DNA of 52,566 bases from Cyclobacteriaceae bacterium. Its GTDB lineage: Bacteria > Bacteroidota > Bacteroidia > Cytophagales > Cyclobacteriaceae. The stretch lies in assembly GCA_020436165.1 (NCBI GenBank), contig JAGQYI010000005.1, forward strand, positions 1-52,566, written 5' to 3'. The notes beneath the pieces were generated by a model. It saw only the letters and a list, made by a program, of their open reading frames with translations, was not told where the DNA came from and searched no databases. Shown here piece by piece: positions 25,306-34,091 of this stretch (its first letter is position 1; every line of letters starts with the position of its first letter). The translations under genes and the position numbers were made by a program.

Positions 25306-26742
25306 ATGAAGACAGTATTTGCCATATTATTAGTCGCTTTCCTCTTTGCCTCTTGTGCTAACAAAAGCACGGAGCAGAAAGAAGAAGCAGGGCCATGGGA
25401 TCATTTGAGCAGTATTCTGAGCCAAATAAAAGAGCCTGTTTTCCCCGATACCGTTTTTAACATAATGGATTTTGAAGCGGTTGCGGATGGTAAATTCGAT
25501 AATACGCAGGTTTTTGCCAAAGCAATTGATGCTTGTTCAGCAAATGGAGGAGGTATGGTTTTAGTACCGGAAGGACAATACTTTACCGGGCCAATTCATC
25601 TAAAATCGAATGTAAATCTGCATTTGGACAAGGGGGCTGAAATTCTGTTTAGCACCAACCCCAAAGACTACTACCCTTTGGTGCACACTTCGTTTGAGGG
25701 AACAGAGTTGATGAATTATTCTCCTTTAATTTATGCCTACAAGCAAAGCAATGTGGCGGTTACAGGAGAGGGAGTACTAAATGGTCAGGCCAATAATGAA
25801 ACATGGTGGCCCTGGAAGGGTAGTATAGAATACGGTTGGAAAGAAGGAGAACCTAGTCAGAATAATCCTGAAAGCAGGGAAAGCCTTGTTTCCATGGCCG
25901 AAGAAGGTAAACCTGTGGAGGAAAGGGTCTTTGGCGATGGCTATTATTTTCGCCCCAATTTTGTAGAGCCCTTTGAATGTGAAAACGTTTTGATCAAAGG
26001 GATTAAAATAATTAATTCTCCCTTTTGGGTAATGCACCCCATTAAATGCACCAATGTAATTGTTGATGGTGTTACGGTGGAGTCGCATGGCCCTAATAAC
26101 GATGGTTGCGATCCGGAGTATTCTAAAAATGTATGGATTAAGAACTGCACCTTCAACACCGGGGATGATTGCATTGCCATTAAATCCGGTCGAAATGGGG
26201 ATGGGCGAAGAGTGGCCATACCCAGCGAGAATATTGTGGTACAACATTGCAATATGATCGATGGTCACGGAGGTGTGGTGATGGGAAGCGAGATTTCAGC
26301 TGGTGTTCGCAACGTGTATGCCGAAGATTGCACCATGGACAGCCCCAATCTGGACAGAGCCATTCGTATTAAATCGAACTCAAAAAGAGGAGGACTGGTA
26401 GAAAACGTTTTCGTGCGCAATATTGAAGTAGGGCAGGTGAAAGAAGCGGTGCTTAAAATCAATATGCATTATGGCGCTTATGGCAATCAGGAAGGAGCCT
26501 TTGTTCCACAAGTGAAGAACGTAACCCTTGAAAACGTTACGGTTAAAAATGGTGGGAAATATGGTATTTTAATTGATGGTGATGCCAATGCTCCTGTTGA
26601 AGATGTAGTGTTGAAGAATGTAACGATCGAAAAAGTGAAGCATCTGTATTCAATTGAAAATGTATCGAAAATTGAATTTATCAACACGTATATGAATGGA
26701 GAATTGGTTCAATATCCTGAAAATAAAGCAGCAAATCAATAA
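25306..26742 (+). CDS. Polygalacturonase, family GH28
   Basis: The 478-residue lipoprotein (signal ending FLFASCANK, C17) hydrolyses alpha-1,4-galacturonan bonds, giving saturated galacturonate for the UxaC branch. GH28 motifs are in order: PNNDG (N265, D266), TGDDC (D287, D288), DGHGG (H321) and RIK (354-356). The first motif reads NND where many members have NTD. Long and acidic insertions around 160-215 and the lipoprotein anchor resemble the exo-acting Bacteroidota enzymes, but exo or endo mode cannot be settled here. The frame opens at TTG 25300; ATG 25306 is the better start. Confidence 0.94.
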   Translation: MKTVFAILLVAFLFASCANKSTEQKEEAGPWDHLSSILSQIKEPVFPDTVFNIMDFEAVADGKFDNTQVFAKAIDACSANGGGMVLVPEGQYFTGPIHLKSNVNLHLDKGAEILFSTNPKDYYPLVHTSFEGTELMNYSPLIYAYKQSNVAVTGEGVLNGQANNETWWPWKGSIEYGWKEGEPSQNNPESRESLVSMAEEGKPVEERVFGDGYYFRPNFVEPFECENVLIKGIKIINSPFWVMHPIKCTNVIVDGVTVESHGPNNDGCDPEYSKNVWIKNCTFNTGDDCIAIKSGRNGDGRRVAIPSENIVVQHCNMIDGHGGVVMGSEISAGVRNVYAEDCTMDSPNLDRAIRIKSNSKRGGLVENVFVRNIEVGQVKEAVLKINMHYGAYGNQEGAFVPQVKNVTLENVTVKNGGKYGILIDGDANAPVEDVVLKNVTIEKVKHLYSIENVSKIEFINTYMNGELVQYPENKAANQ

Positions 26743-26833
26743 AAGAATGATGGTTGCCTATTAGCTGACAAAACCGATTTTATGCAACAGAAAATACAAA
26801 CAAACGAACATGATTAATTGAACTTGGTTGATT

Positions 26834-26873
26834 GATGGGGGCGAGATATCCTTTTCTTGCTCCCGTCTTTTTT
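26834..26873 (+). terminator. Terminator or attenuator just before the esterase gene
   Basis: A 12-bp stem (GATGGGGGCGAG pairing with CTTGCTCCCGTC, including G-T pairs) with a 10-base loop is followed by six T. It lies about 90 nt after the GH28 stop and ends only about 10 nt before the ATG of the next gene, so it may end the PL1-PL9-GH28 transcript or attenuate read-through into the esterase unit. Confidence 0.75.
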
Positions 26874-26882
26874 AATTCTATT

Positions 26883-27821
26883 ATGAAGAAGTACTTATTA
26901 CTATTACTGCTCATCCGGTTTCTGCCTTTGCATGCACAGAATGGGGTAGCAATGGATACTTCTTATACCGTTAACAGCGAGTATGCCAAAAGGATAAAAA
27001 AGTACCCTTTTATAGAAATCAAAAAACCGGTTCAACATAAGAGCGTTTCCGAAATCAGCAATGTGGTTTACAAACAAACTCAAAACCACGCCCTGCATTT
27101 GGATGCATTCTATTATAACAAGAAGAAGCACAACCCTATTGTTGTTTTGGTGCATGGCGGAGGCTGGAAATCGGGCAATAAATCGCTCATGATACCCCTG
27201 GCAGAAGACATTGCTGCCAAAGGTTATGCCTGCTTTACCGTTGAATACCGGCTATCTCCCGAAGCTCAATATCCTGCAGCTGTCAATGATGTAAAACAAG
27301 CGATACAGTTTGTGAAAGCACATGCGCAAGAATATAATGCCGATTCATCCCGTGTAGCTGTTTTGGGCTGTTCTTCAGGTGGGCAAATGGCTGCACTTAT
27401 TGGCGCCACCAATAATACGAAACGGTTTGAAAGTGAAACAGGTGAATTTACCACTTCCTCCAGTGTACAGGCCGTTATCGATTTGGATGGCATTTTAGCT
27501 TTCCATCATCCGCAATCGAAAGAAGGCACGGCAGCGGCTCAATGGTTAGGTGGTACCTACAACGAAATTCCGAATGCGTGGGATGATGCATCCGCCTTGA
27601 CCCATACAGATGAAAATATGCCTCCAATCTTATTTATTAATAGTCAATATCCCCGGTTTCATGCGGGAAGAGAAGAGATGATCGATATTCTGTCTTCTCA
27701 TGGCATTTATTATAAAGTTGAGACCATTGAGGATTCACCTCATACCTTTTGGCTGTTCAACCCCTGGTATGATACAACCCTTAATTATATAATCAGTTTC
27801 CTAAACACAGTTTTTAAATAA
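26883..27821 (+). CDS. Secreted alpha/beta-hydrolase carbohydrate esterase
   Basis: The 312-residue exported protein (signal peptide about 1-19, ending LPLHAQ) has the hormone-sensitive-lipase/BD-FAE-type esterase pattern: HGGGW oxyanion motif at 91-95, nucleophile S164 in GCSSG, and catalytic H287 near the C-terminus. Such enzymes in pectin loci remove acetyl or feruloyl groups from polysaccharides; here acetyl on galacturonan is a reasonable guess. The open frame reaches TTG 26832, but that would place the terminator hairpin inside the gene and break the signal peptide, so ATG 26883 is chosen. The next gene starts 17 nt later. Confidence 0.85.
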   Translation: MKKYLLLLLLIRFLPLHAQNGVAMDTSYTVNSEYAKRIKKYPFIEIKKPVQHKSVSEISNVVYKQTQNHALHLDAFYYNKKKHNPIVVLVHGGGWKSGNKSLMIPLAEDIAAKGYACFTVEYRLSPEAQYPAAVNDVKQAIQFVKAHAQEYNADSSRVAVLGCSSGGQMAALIGATNNTKRFESETGEFTTSSSVQAVIDLDGILAFHHPQSKEGTAAAQWLGGTYNEIPNAWDDASALTHTDENMPPILFINSQYPRFHAGREEMIDILSSHGIYYKVETIEDSPHTFWLFNPWYDTTLNYIISFLNTVFK

Positions 27822-27838
27822 TATGTAAAACCTTAGTT

Positions 27839-28837
27839 ATGAAAATATATAAAATACTCCCCGGCTTATTAGTGCTTAGCTTGTTTGCATGTAGCAAGAA
27901 AGAAACTAAAACTTTAGAAACTACTGAGGCTGACCAATCTCAGGAAATGGTTATGCCTAAAACGTATGCAGAAATAGCTGCAAAAGAAGGTGGACAGTGG
28001 AATGGAAGAAAATACGAAGGTGGAACGTTTAAAAATGTGGATAGTCTGTGGCTTTCGCCTCACCACACTGACCATTCGTTTGATATTCGCTATGAAGGCC
28101 CGGGTTGGGAGAGTGATAAAGTTGGGTATAGGTTATACCTCGACTGGAGAAATGCAATTGATATTTTTGGTAAGAAGGTGGATACCCTGGTGCTGTCTCA
28201 GGTTGGTCTGGATGGATTCGACTCCTACCATGAAATGAGCGGTTGGGGAGCCGATATTCTCAAAGTTGGGAAAGGTCTGGGTATTGGTTCTATCGGCCGC
28301 TACCTGAACGATACCGTGGCTCATTTCAACCAGGTAGATTCAACCTTTGCCAAGGTTGAAAACTCGGATAAAGCTTCTTCTGTAGTGATTGATTATTATG
28401 GCTGGAAAACAGGGGATGACAAAATTGATTTCAGTTCAATCCTGACCATTAAACCAAACGATCGATACACCAAAAACACAATTCAGTCATCGGAAGCCAT
28501 TAGCGGTATATGCACCGGTATAGTCAAGCACAACGACCTCCCTTTGATTCAAAAAGAAAGCGAAAATAAGAAGTGGGGCTACATTGCCACCTACGGGGTG
28601 CAAACCTTGATTCCTGATAAACTTGGGATGGCGATTTTTTATCCGATGGATGAAACGGAAAGCCTGGTGGATGGGGAATTCGACCATTTGATCGTTTTCA
28701 AACCAACTACAGAGCCCATTTCTTTTTATTTTTTGGGTGCCTGGGAGCAGGAAAAAGATGGTATCAAAACACAGGAAGAATTTGTGAAGTACCTGAACGA
28801 AAAGCTAAGCGAGTTGAACAGTAATAATACATTATGA
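27839..28837 (+). CDS. DUF4861-family lipoprotein
   Basis: This 332-residue lipoprotein (signal ending LSLFACSKK, C18) matches the DUF4861 family as I remember it: the segment about 45-100 (GQWNGRKYEGGTF, then DHSFDIRYEGPGWESDKVGYR) and the later DSYHEMSGWGADILKVG are characteristic. The family is recurrent in pectin and rhamnogalacturonan loci next to GH105, and no activity is assigned to it here. The stop overlaps the start of the GH105 gene (ATGA), so translation is coupled, which suggests the two act together in the periplasm. Confidence 0.82.
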   Translation: MKIYKILPGLLVLSLFACSKKETKTLETTEADQSQEMVMPKTYAEIAAKEGGQWNGRKYEGGTFKNVDSLWLSPHHTDHSFDIRYEGPGWESDKVGYRLYLDWRNAIDIFGKKVDTLVLSQVGLDGFDSYHEMSGWGADILKVGKGLGIGSIGRYLNDTVAHFNQVDSTFAKVENSDKASSVVIDYYGWKTGDDKIDFSSILTIKPNDRYTKNTIQSSEAISGICTGIVKHNDLPLIQKESENKKWGYIATYGVQTLIPDKLGMAIFYPMDETESLVDGEFDHLIVFKPTTEPISFYFLGAWEQEKDGIKTQEEFVKYLNEKLSELNSNNTL

Positions 28838-30078
28838 AAATACGTAATTCAATAGCCTCAATGGGGTGGCGTGTGGTTTTGGTTGAGCTCGTGGTCATCA
28901 TTTTCGTGAGCTGCGGACAGAAGCAGAAGGAGGGGAGTGAAGAAAAGGCTGCAAAAACGGGCATGTCCATTCCCGATACGCTCAAATGGTCGGAGCGCAT
29001 GGCTTTATCCATTATGAAGCGCAACCCCGAAGCCTGGCAGGTAGATGATAGTGCAAAACCCAAATGGAACTATAAAACAGGGTTGGTAATGTTTGCTTTT
29101 GAAAAGCTCTATAACGCCACCAACAATGAAAAGTACTTCAACTATGAAAAGGGGTATACCGATAAGTTTATCGACAGTGCGGGTACTATTGCTACCTACA
29201 AATTGACGAACTATAACATTGACAATATCAATTCAGGCAAAATTCTGTTTGAACTCTATTACAATACAAAGGATGAGCGTTACCTGACGGCTTTGCAAAC
29301 CTTGCGAAAGCAGTTGGAAGGCCAGCCCAGAACTCCCTCCGGTGGATTCTGGCACAAGAAGATCTACCCCGATCAAATGTGGCTGGACGGCCTCTACATG
29401 GGAGAGCCTTTTTATGCGTATTACACCGTAAAATATGAAGAGGGTAAAAACCTGGATGATGTAGCGCTGCAGTTTCAATTGGTGCACGATCATACCTATG
29501 ACCCCAAAACCGGGCTTTATTTTCATGCCTGGGACGAAAGCAAAAAAATGGAGTGGGCCAATAAGGAAACCGGGGCGGCACCTAATATCTGGCTGCGCGC
29601 CTTAGGCTGGTACAGCATGGCCCTGGTAGATGCACTGGACTATTTTCCGCAAGACCATCCCAAACGTTCCCAATTGATTGGTTATTTGAATGAACTTTCC
29701 GAAGCAATTGTGAAATACCAGGACAAATCGGGTTTATGGTACCAGGTGCCCAATATGCAGGACAAGGAGGGTAATTATCTGGAAGCTTCCGGTTCTGCCA
29801 TGCTGGCTTATTCATTGGCTAAAGGAGTGAATAAAGGCTATTTGCCCGAATCTTACCAAAAAGCGGCAGAGGACGCATTTAATGGTTTGATCACCCAATT
29901 GATTGTGGTAGAACCGGATGGAGAGCTGCACCTGAACCAAATATGCAAAAGTGCAGGCCTGGGCGGCAATCCATACAGAGACGGCTCCTTTGAGTATTAT
30001 GTAAATGAGCCCATTGTATCCGATAATGCGCACGGCTTAGGGCCTTTTATCCTGGCGGCACTTCAGTTGAATAAATAA
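28834..30078 (+). CDS. Unsaturated uronyl hydrolase, family GH105
   Basis: The 414-residue (alpha/alpha)6-barrel protein removes the terminal 4,5-unsaturated galacturonate left by the lyases. The motif DQMWLDGLYMGEPF (D180 and D185) contains the catalytic aspartate region known from YteR/YesR, and the helical repeats WLRALGWYSMALVD and SGSAMLAYSLAKGV fit the fold. A hydrophobic N-terminus ends VVIIFVSCGQK, so it is probably a lipoprotein (C27), placing the activity in the periplasm or at the outer membrane. A rhamnogalacturonyl substrate is possible, but the locus lacks rhamnose enzymes, so an oligogalacturonide substrate is more likely. Confidence 0.92.
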   Translation: MKIRNSIASMGWRVVLVELVVIIFVSCGQKQKEGSEEKAAKTGMSIPDTLKWSERMALSIMKRNPEAWQVDDSAKPKWNYKTGLVMFAFEKLYNATNNEKYFNYEKGYTDKFIDSAGTIATYKLTNYNIDNINSGKILFELYYNTKDERYLTALQTLRKQLEGQPRTPSGGFWHKKIYPDQMWLDGLYMGEPFYAYYTVKYEEGKNLDDVALQFQLVHDHTYDPKTGLYFHAWDESKKMEWANKETGAAPNIWLRALGWYSMALVDALDYFPQDHPKRSQLIGYLNELSEAIVKYQDKSGLWYQVPNMQDKEGNYLEASGSAMLAYSLAKGVNKGYLPESYQKAAEDAFNGLITQLIVVEPDGELHLNQICKSAGLGGNPYRDGSFEYYVNEPIVSDNAHGLGPFILAALQLNK

Positions 30079-30101
30079 GAATTATTAAATATGGATTTGT
30101 T

Positions 30102-30545
30102 ATGAAGCTAAAAACACAGAAACACATTGCCCTGGCAGCCCTGCTGGTTTTGCTTGGTACCTCCTTTACTTACGCTCAGCAAAGTGATGCCAAAGAGGAA
30201 AAGAAATATACCATTGAAAACTGCGTGAACGAGTTTAACAAGGATAAAACGGTGGAAACCAAAGTGGGGTATCAGTATTGGTTTGCTGACAAACAGTTTT
30301 TGGATGGCCGCACGTTAAAAATGAGTGTTGTAGCTCCGCATAAAGCCACCCATCCGCCTCACCGGCACGTTGAAGATGAGTTCTTCTTTATACTGGAAGG
30401 TACAGCGGCTTTTTACCTGGAGGGTAAGGTAGATACTGTTCAAGCCTACACAAGCTTGTATTGCCCTTCCAATTATGAACATGGCATCAGCAATGTGGGG
30501 GATACGGAGCTTAAATACCTGGTGATCAAAAAATATCAAAAGTAA
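30102..30545 (+). CDS. Exported cupin protein, possible KdgF-like ring opener
   Basis: The 147-residue protein has a signal peptide (about 1-26, ending SFTYAQQ) and a single cupin domain. Motif 1 fits the consensus exactly: H87, H89, E93 and G100. Motif 2 supplies H127 and N131. These are the residues of a metal site. KdgF, also a small cupin, converts 4,5-unsaturated galacturonate to 5-keto-4-deoxyuronate before KduI. Position directly after GH105 suggests this protein could do the same in the periplasm; that is inference, since cupins have many functions. The gap to GH105 is 23 nt. Confidence 0.82.
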   Translation: MKLKTQKHIALAALLVLLGTSFTYAQQSDAKEEKKYTIENCVNEFNKDKTVETKVGYQYWFADKQFLDGRTLKMSVVAPHKATHPPHRHVEDEFFFILEGTAAFYLEGKVDTVQAYTSLYCPSNYEHGISNVGDTELKYLVIKKYQK

Positions 30546-30672
30546 AATTATGACATGATGTATTGAATCCGATTTTATCGATTTATACCAACAGCCTCTT
30601 TGCTTTTTTATTAAAAAATGAGCTATTTATATACTTAACTGCCCCACTTGTACTAAAGGAAAACGAATAATT

Positions 30673-32697
30673 ATGTCTAAGAGAATTTTACTATTAATTA
30701 CATTAATTATAAGCTTAACTACTGGTTCCCAAGCACAAAAACTCGATCATTCCTGGCAGGGAATTATTACATCAGAACCGGACGAATGGTATGGGAGTGA
30801 CGAAGCCCAACGCATTGCCGATAATGTTCTTTTGTATCAACGCGACATAGGGGGGTGGCCTAAGAATATTCAAATGCAGAAGCCGCTTTCAAAAGATGAA
30901 AAGGAAAAACTTCTTCAACTAAAGAATGACCCAAAGGGCTGCACAACAGATAATGGCGCTACGGTGCAGGAAATGCTGTACTTATCCAAGGTCTATAAAC
31001 ATGTTCCAGACGAACGCTACAAAGAGGCTTTTCTTAAGGGCTTAAATTATTTGCTGGAAGCGCAATACAACAATGGTGGCTGGCCGCAATTTTACCCGGT
31101 TCCGCCCAAGGGCTATTATTCGCACATTACCTATAATGACGACTCCATGGTGAATATTATGCGGTTGCTGGAGGCCATTATGAATCAAACAGGGTATTAT
31201 TCCATCACTCCCGATCAGCAAACAATTGAGAAGGCAAAAATTGCCTTCGACAAAGGAGTAGAATGCATTCTGAAGACGCAATACAAACAAAATGGAGTAC
31301 TTACTGCCTGGTGTGCCCAGCACGATGAAAACACCTTTGAGCCGGCCAAAGCGAGAGCCTACGAACTCCCATCGCTTAGCGGTAAGGAGTCGGCTCAGAT
31401 CGTGCTATTGCTCATGTCTATTCAGCATCCGTCTCAGGCAGTGATCAATGCGGTAGAGCACGCGGTAGCCTGGTTCGAGAAATCGAAGATAGAAGGCATT
31501 CGGGTGGATCGAACCTATGGGGCCAATGGGAAAGTTACGAACAAGGTAGTGATCAAAGATGCGAGTGCCCCCCCCTTGTGGGCGCGTTTTATGAACCTTG
31601 ACGATAATACCCCCTTCTTTTGCGATCGGGATGGCATAAAGAAAGCCACGCTGGCCGAAATTGGCTCCGAGCGTAGAAACGGCTATCGATGGTACACCGA
31701 TGAACCTGCCGAGGTGCTGAAGAAATATCCGGAGTGGAAAGCCAGAGTTAGTGCACAGACCAAGACCACTAAAAAAGCGGATCAGTATTATATGGTGGTG
31801 GCTAAAGACGGATCGGGTGATTATACCTCCATTCAGGAGGCCATAGACAATGCGAAAGCATTTCCCTATCAGCGGGTGGTTATTTACATCAAAAACGGGG
31901 TGTATTACGAGAAAGTGAAGGTGCACGAATGGAATCCGAACATATCGCTCATTGGAGAGAGCAAAGAAAAGACCATTATTACCTATGATGACAACTTTAA
32001 AAAGCTGAATTTGGGTAGAAACAGCACCTTTTACACTTATACGGTATTGGTAGAAGGAGATAATTTTTATGCGGCCAACCTAACCATTCAAAACACTTCG
32101 GGTGCTGTAGGGCAGGCGGTGGCCCTGGCAGTTACAGGTACTCATGCGGTGATCTATAATTGCCGTATCTTGGGCAACCAGGATACCTTATATGCTTCCG
32201 GTGAAGGCAAACAATACTACAAAGAGTGCTATATCGAGGGCACGACTGATTTTATTTTTGGCAATGCCACTGCCTTTTTTGAAGGCTGTACCATTCACAG
32301 CAAAGGCGATTCGTACATTACGGCTGCTTCCACACCTAAGGGAGCTGCTTATGGCTATGTTTTTGACCATTGTCATCTAACAGCCGATGCGGGAGTAAAC
32401 AAGGTGTATTTGGGGCGGCCGTGGCGCTTTTATGCCAAAACAGTTTTTCTGAACTGCGAGGAAGATACGCATATTGTGCCTGCCGGATGGCACAACTGGT
32501 CGAAGCCGGAAGCGGAGAAAGATGCCTATTATGCCGAATACAATTGCTACGGTAAAGGGGCTGCCACCGATAAACGGGCGAATTGGGCGCATCAGCTTAC
32601 AAAAAAGGAAGCAAAAGACTATACCATTGATCGTGTGCTGGGAGATAAAAGTGGTAAAGCATGGTACCTAATTGATAATTACAATGAAAAGAAGTAG
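30673..32697 (+). CDS. Bifunctional pectate lyase PL10 / pectin methylesterase CE8
   Basis: The 674-residue secreted protein (signal peptide about 1-21) joins a PL10 lyase (about 30-360) to a CE8 esterase (about 371-674). The PL10 part has the family segments RDIGGWPKN (58-65), NNGGWPQFYP and GYRWYTDEP. The CE8 part has QAVAL (Q481), GNQDTLY (Q503, D504), GTTDFIFGN (D526) and LGRPW (R582, W584). One chain could demethylate homogalacturonan and cut the exposed stretch. There is no T9SS or lipoprotein signal, so a periplasmic location is likely. The following acetylesterase gene overlaps its 3' end by 14 nt. Confidence 0.94.
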   Translation: MSKRILLLITLIISLTTGSQAQKLDHSWQGIITSEPDEWYGSDEAQRIADNVLLYQRDIGGWPKNIQMQKPLSKDEKEKLLQLKNDPKGCTTDNGATVQEMLYLSKVYKHVPDERYKEAFLKGLNYLLEAQYNNGGWPQFYPVPPKGYYSHITYNDDSMVNIMRLLEAIMNQTGYYSITPDQQTIEKAKIAFDKGVECILKTQYKQNGVLTAWCAQHDENTFEPAKARAYELPSLSGKESAQIVLLLMSIQHPSQAVINAVEHAVAWFEKSKIEGIRVDRTYGANGKVTNKVVIKDASAPPLWARFMNLDDNTPFFCDRDGIKKATLAEIGSERRNGYRWYTDEPAEVLKKYPEWKARVSAQTKTTKKADQYYMVVAKDGSGDYTSIQEAIDNAKAFPYQRVVIYIKNGVYYEKVKVHEWNPNISLIGESKEKTIITYDDNFKKLNLGRNSTFYTYTVLVEGDNFYAANLTIQNTSGAVGQAVALAVTGTHAVIYNCRILGNQDTLYASGEGKQYYKECYIEGTTDFIFGNATAFFEGCTIHSKGDSYITAASTPKGAAYGYVFDHCHLTADAGVNKVYLGRPWRFYAKTVFLNCEEDTHIVPAGWHNWSKPEAEKDAYYAEYNCYGKGAATDKRANWAHQLTKKEAKDYTIDRVLGDKSGKAWYLIDNYNEKK

Positions 32698-33439
32698 CTT
32701 TTTTCTCATTTTAATGCTGGTGTTTGCCGGATGCGCCCAAAAGGCTCCGGAACCCATCATCATTTACATGATCGGGGACTCCACCATGGCCAACAAGCCG
32801 AACCCTGACCAGAATCCGGAACGGGGCTGGGGGCAAATGCTTCCCCTGTTTTTTACCGATCATGTGACGATTGACAATAGGGCAGTAAACGGAAGAAGCA
32901 CCCGAAGTTTTATCAATCAGGGGCGCTGGAAAGCCATTTATGATTCCCTGAAACCGGGTAATTACGTATTCATACAATTTGGGCATAACGATTCAAAGTC
33001 CAACGACAGTTCCCGTTTTACCAATCCGCATACAGCCTACCGGCATAATTTAATGCGCTTTGTGCAGGAAGCCCGCGAAAAGAAGGCCATTCCGGTTATT
33101 TTCAGTTCCATTGTAAGGCGAAATTTTAATGAATATGGAACACTGGTGGATACTCATGGTGATTACCCGCTGGAAGCACGACTGGTAGCTGAAGAAATGG
33201 ATGTGCCTTTCATCGACCTCCAGTATTACACAGAGGTTCTGGAAGAGTCGTACGGCCCCGAGGGTTCTAAAAAGCTGCATTTGCATTATTTGCCGGGGGA
33301 GCACCCCTATTACCCCAATGGCAAGGAAGACGATACGCACTTGTCGGTGATGGGCGCCACACAGGTGGCAGAGCTGGCTGCACGACATTTGAATAAAGAA
33401 CTGCTTTCATTGAATGTTTATATAAAAAGTAATAAGTAA
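32684..33439 (+). CDS. Rhamnogalacturonan/pectin acetylesterase (SGNH, CE12-type)
   Basis: The 251-residue lipoprotein (signal ending LVFAGCAQK, C17) is an SGNH hydrolase that should remove acetyl groups from pectin. The four blocks are present: GDST with nucleophile S33, G70 in VNGRSTRSF, N102 in FGHND, and D216/H219 in DDTHLS. The FGHND and RGWGQ segments are typical of the rhamnogalacturonan acetylesterase group. The frame opens at TTG 32672; ATG 32684 gives a clean lipoprotein signal and a 14-nt overlap with the PL10-CE8 gene, so translation is probably coupled. It is the last gene of the pectin locus. Confidence 0.92.
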   Translation: MKRSSFFLILMLVFAGCAQKAPEPIIIYMIGDSTMANKPNPDQNPERGWGQMLPLFFTDHVTIDNRAVNGRSTRSFINQGRWKAIYDSLKPGNYVFIQFGHNDSKSNDSSRFTNPHTAYRHNLMRFVQEAREKKAIPVIFSSIVRRNFNEYGTLVDTHGDYPLEARLVAEEMDVPFIDLQYYTEVLEESYGPEGSKKLHLHYLPGEHPYYPNGKEDDTHLSVMGATQVAELAARHLNKELLSLNVYIKSNK

Positions 33440-33686
33440 TTGATTTACAAATATTTATTTGAAAACTAATTTTGTTGTATTTGACTTCTTGTTTGGCTTG
33501 AAGTGATTCTTTTCTAACGCAAATATGAATGGACTATTAAATAATTTTTGAGACTTAACCAAAAAATAATAAGCATAAATTAGAAAAAATTCTCAACTAT
33601 TTTCTAACTTGCATATCTAAAGTTGGCTGTTATGTACTACTTCCTGTATTTGAAGGGGTTAATGGCCGCTGTTTAAAGCATTAACT

Positions 33687-34070
33687 ATGAAACCTGTTAT
33701 TCTGGCCATTGACGATGATGAACCGATGCTTTGGTTGATCTCAAAAATTTTAAAAGATTTTGAAGTTGTTATTAAACCTGATGGCTTTGAAGCTATGTTA
33801 TGGCTTTCCAAGGGTAACCATCCTGATCTGATTTTGTTGGATCGTGAAATGCCTAATTTGGGAGGTGACAGGTTTTTAAGGGCCTTGAGAGGAAGTGGTT
33901 TGTTTAGAGATATTCCGGTGATGGTGTTGTCCAGCTGGCTTGATCGTCAATATGAAAAGGACCTCGAACATTTGAATGTTCGTAAGTTTATCGAAAAGCC
34001 TTTCGACCCAATCTATCTTCTCAAACAGGTAGAAGATAGTATTTATACAAAGTCTTTGAACTCTGCTTAG
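33687..34070 (+). CDS. Stand-alone response-regulator receiver protein
   Basis: The 127-residue protein is a single receiver domain with no output domain. Acidic residues D9 and D10, phosphoacceptor D52 in LILLDREMP, S82/S83 and K104 in FIEKPF make a complete phosphorylation site. No histidine kinase is in the window. It is 21 nt from the next gene, a sugar-phosphate transferase whose N-terminus looks like a degenerate receiver, so it may regulate polysaccharide initiation by protein contact. The 247-bp gap before it (33440-33686) is AT-rich and has no gene that I can see. Confidence 0.9.
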   Translation: MKPVILAIDDDEPMLWLISKILKDFEVVIKPDGFEAMLWLSKGNHPDLILLDREMPNLGGDRFLRALRGSGLFRDIPVMVLSSWLDRQYEKDLEHLNVRKFIEKPFDPIYLLKQVEDSIYTKSLNSA

Positions 34071-34091
34071 TCCAAATAATTTACCTTAATT

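Noticed and set aside
25777-26268. 163-codon minus-strand frame inside the GH28 gene, and similar long antisense frames at 31405-31926, 28764-29063 and 29228-29581
   Set aside because: They lie wholly within well-supported genes on the other strand, have no recognisable domains, and their composition follows the opposite gene.
26832-26882. TTG start for the secreted esterase adding 17 residues
   Set aside because: It would place the terminator hairpin inside the coding region and put non-signal residues before a standard signal peptide that begins at ATG 26883.
30577-30582. Third LacI-type operator before the PL10-CE8 gene (ATCGAT in TTTTATCGATTTAT)
   Set aside because: Only the 6-bp centre is palindromic and neither arm matches TGTGTA or TACACA; expected by chance in AT-rich DNA.
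33440-33686. Small gene or regulatory RNA between the pectin locus and the receiver gene
   Set aside because: No frame of useful length, no stable hairpin with T run, and only chance-level promoter matches such as TAATTTTG at 33467-33474.
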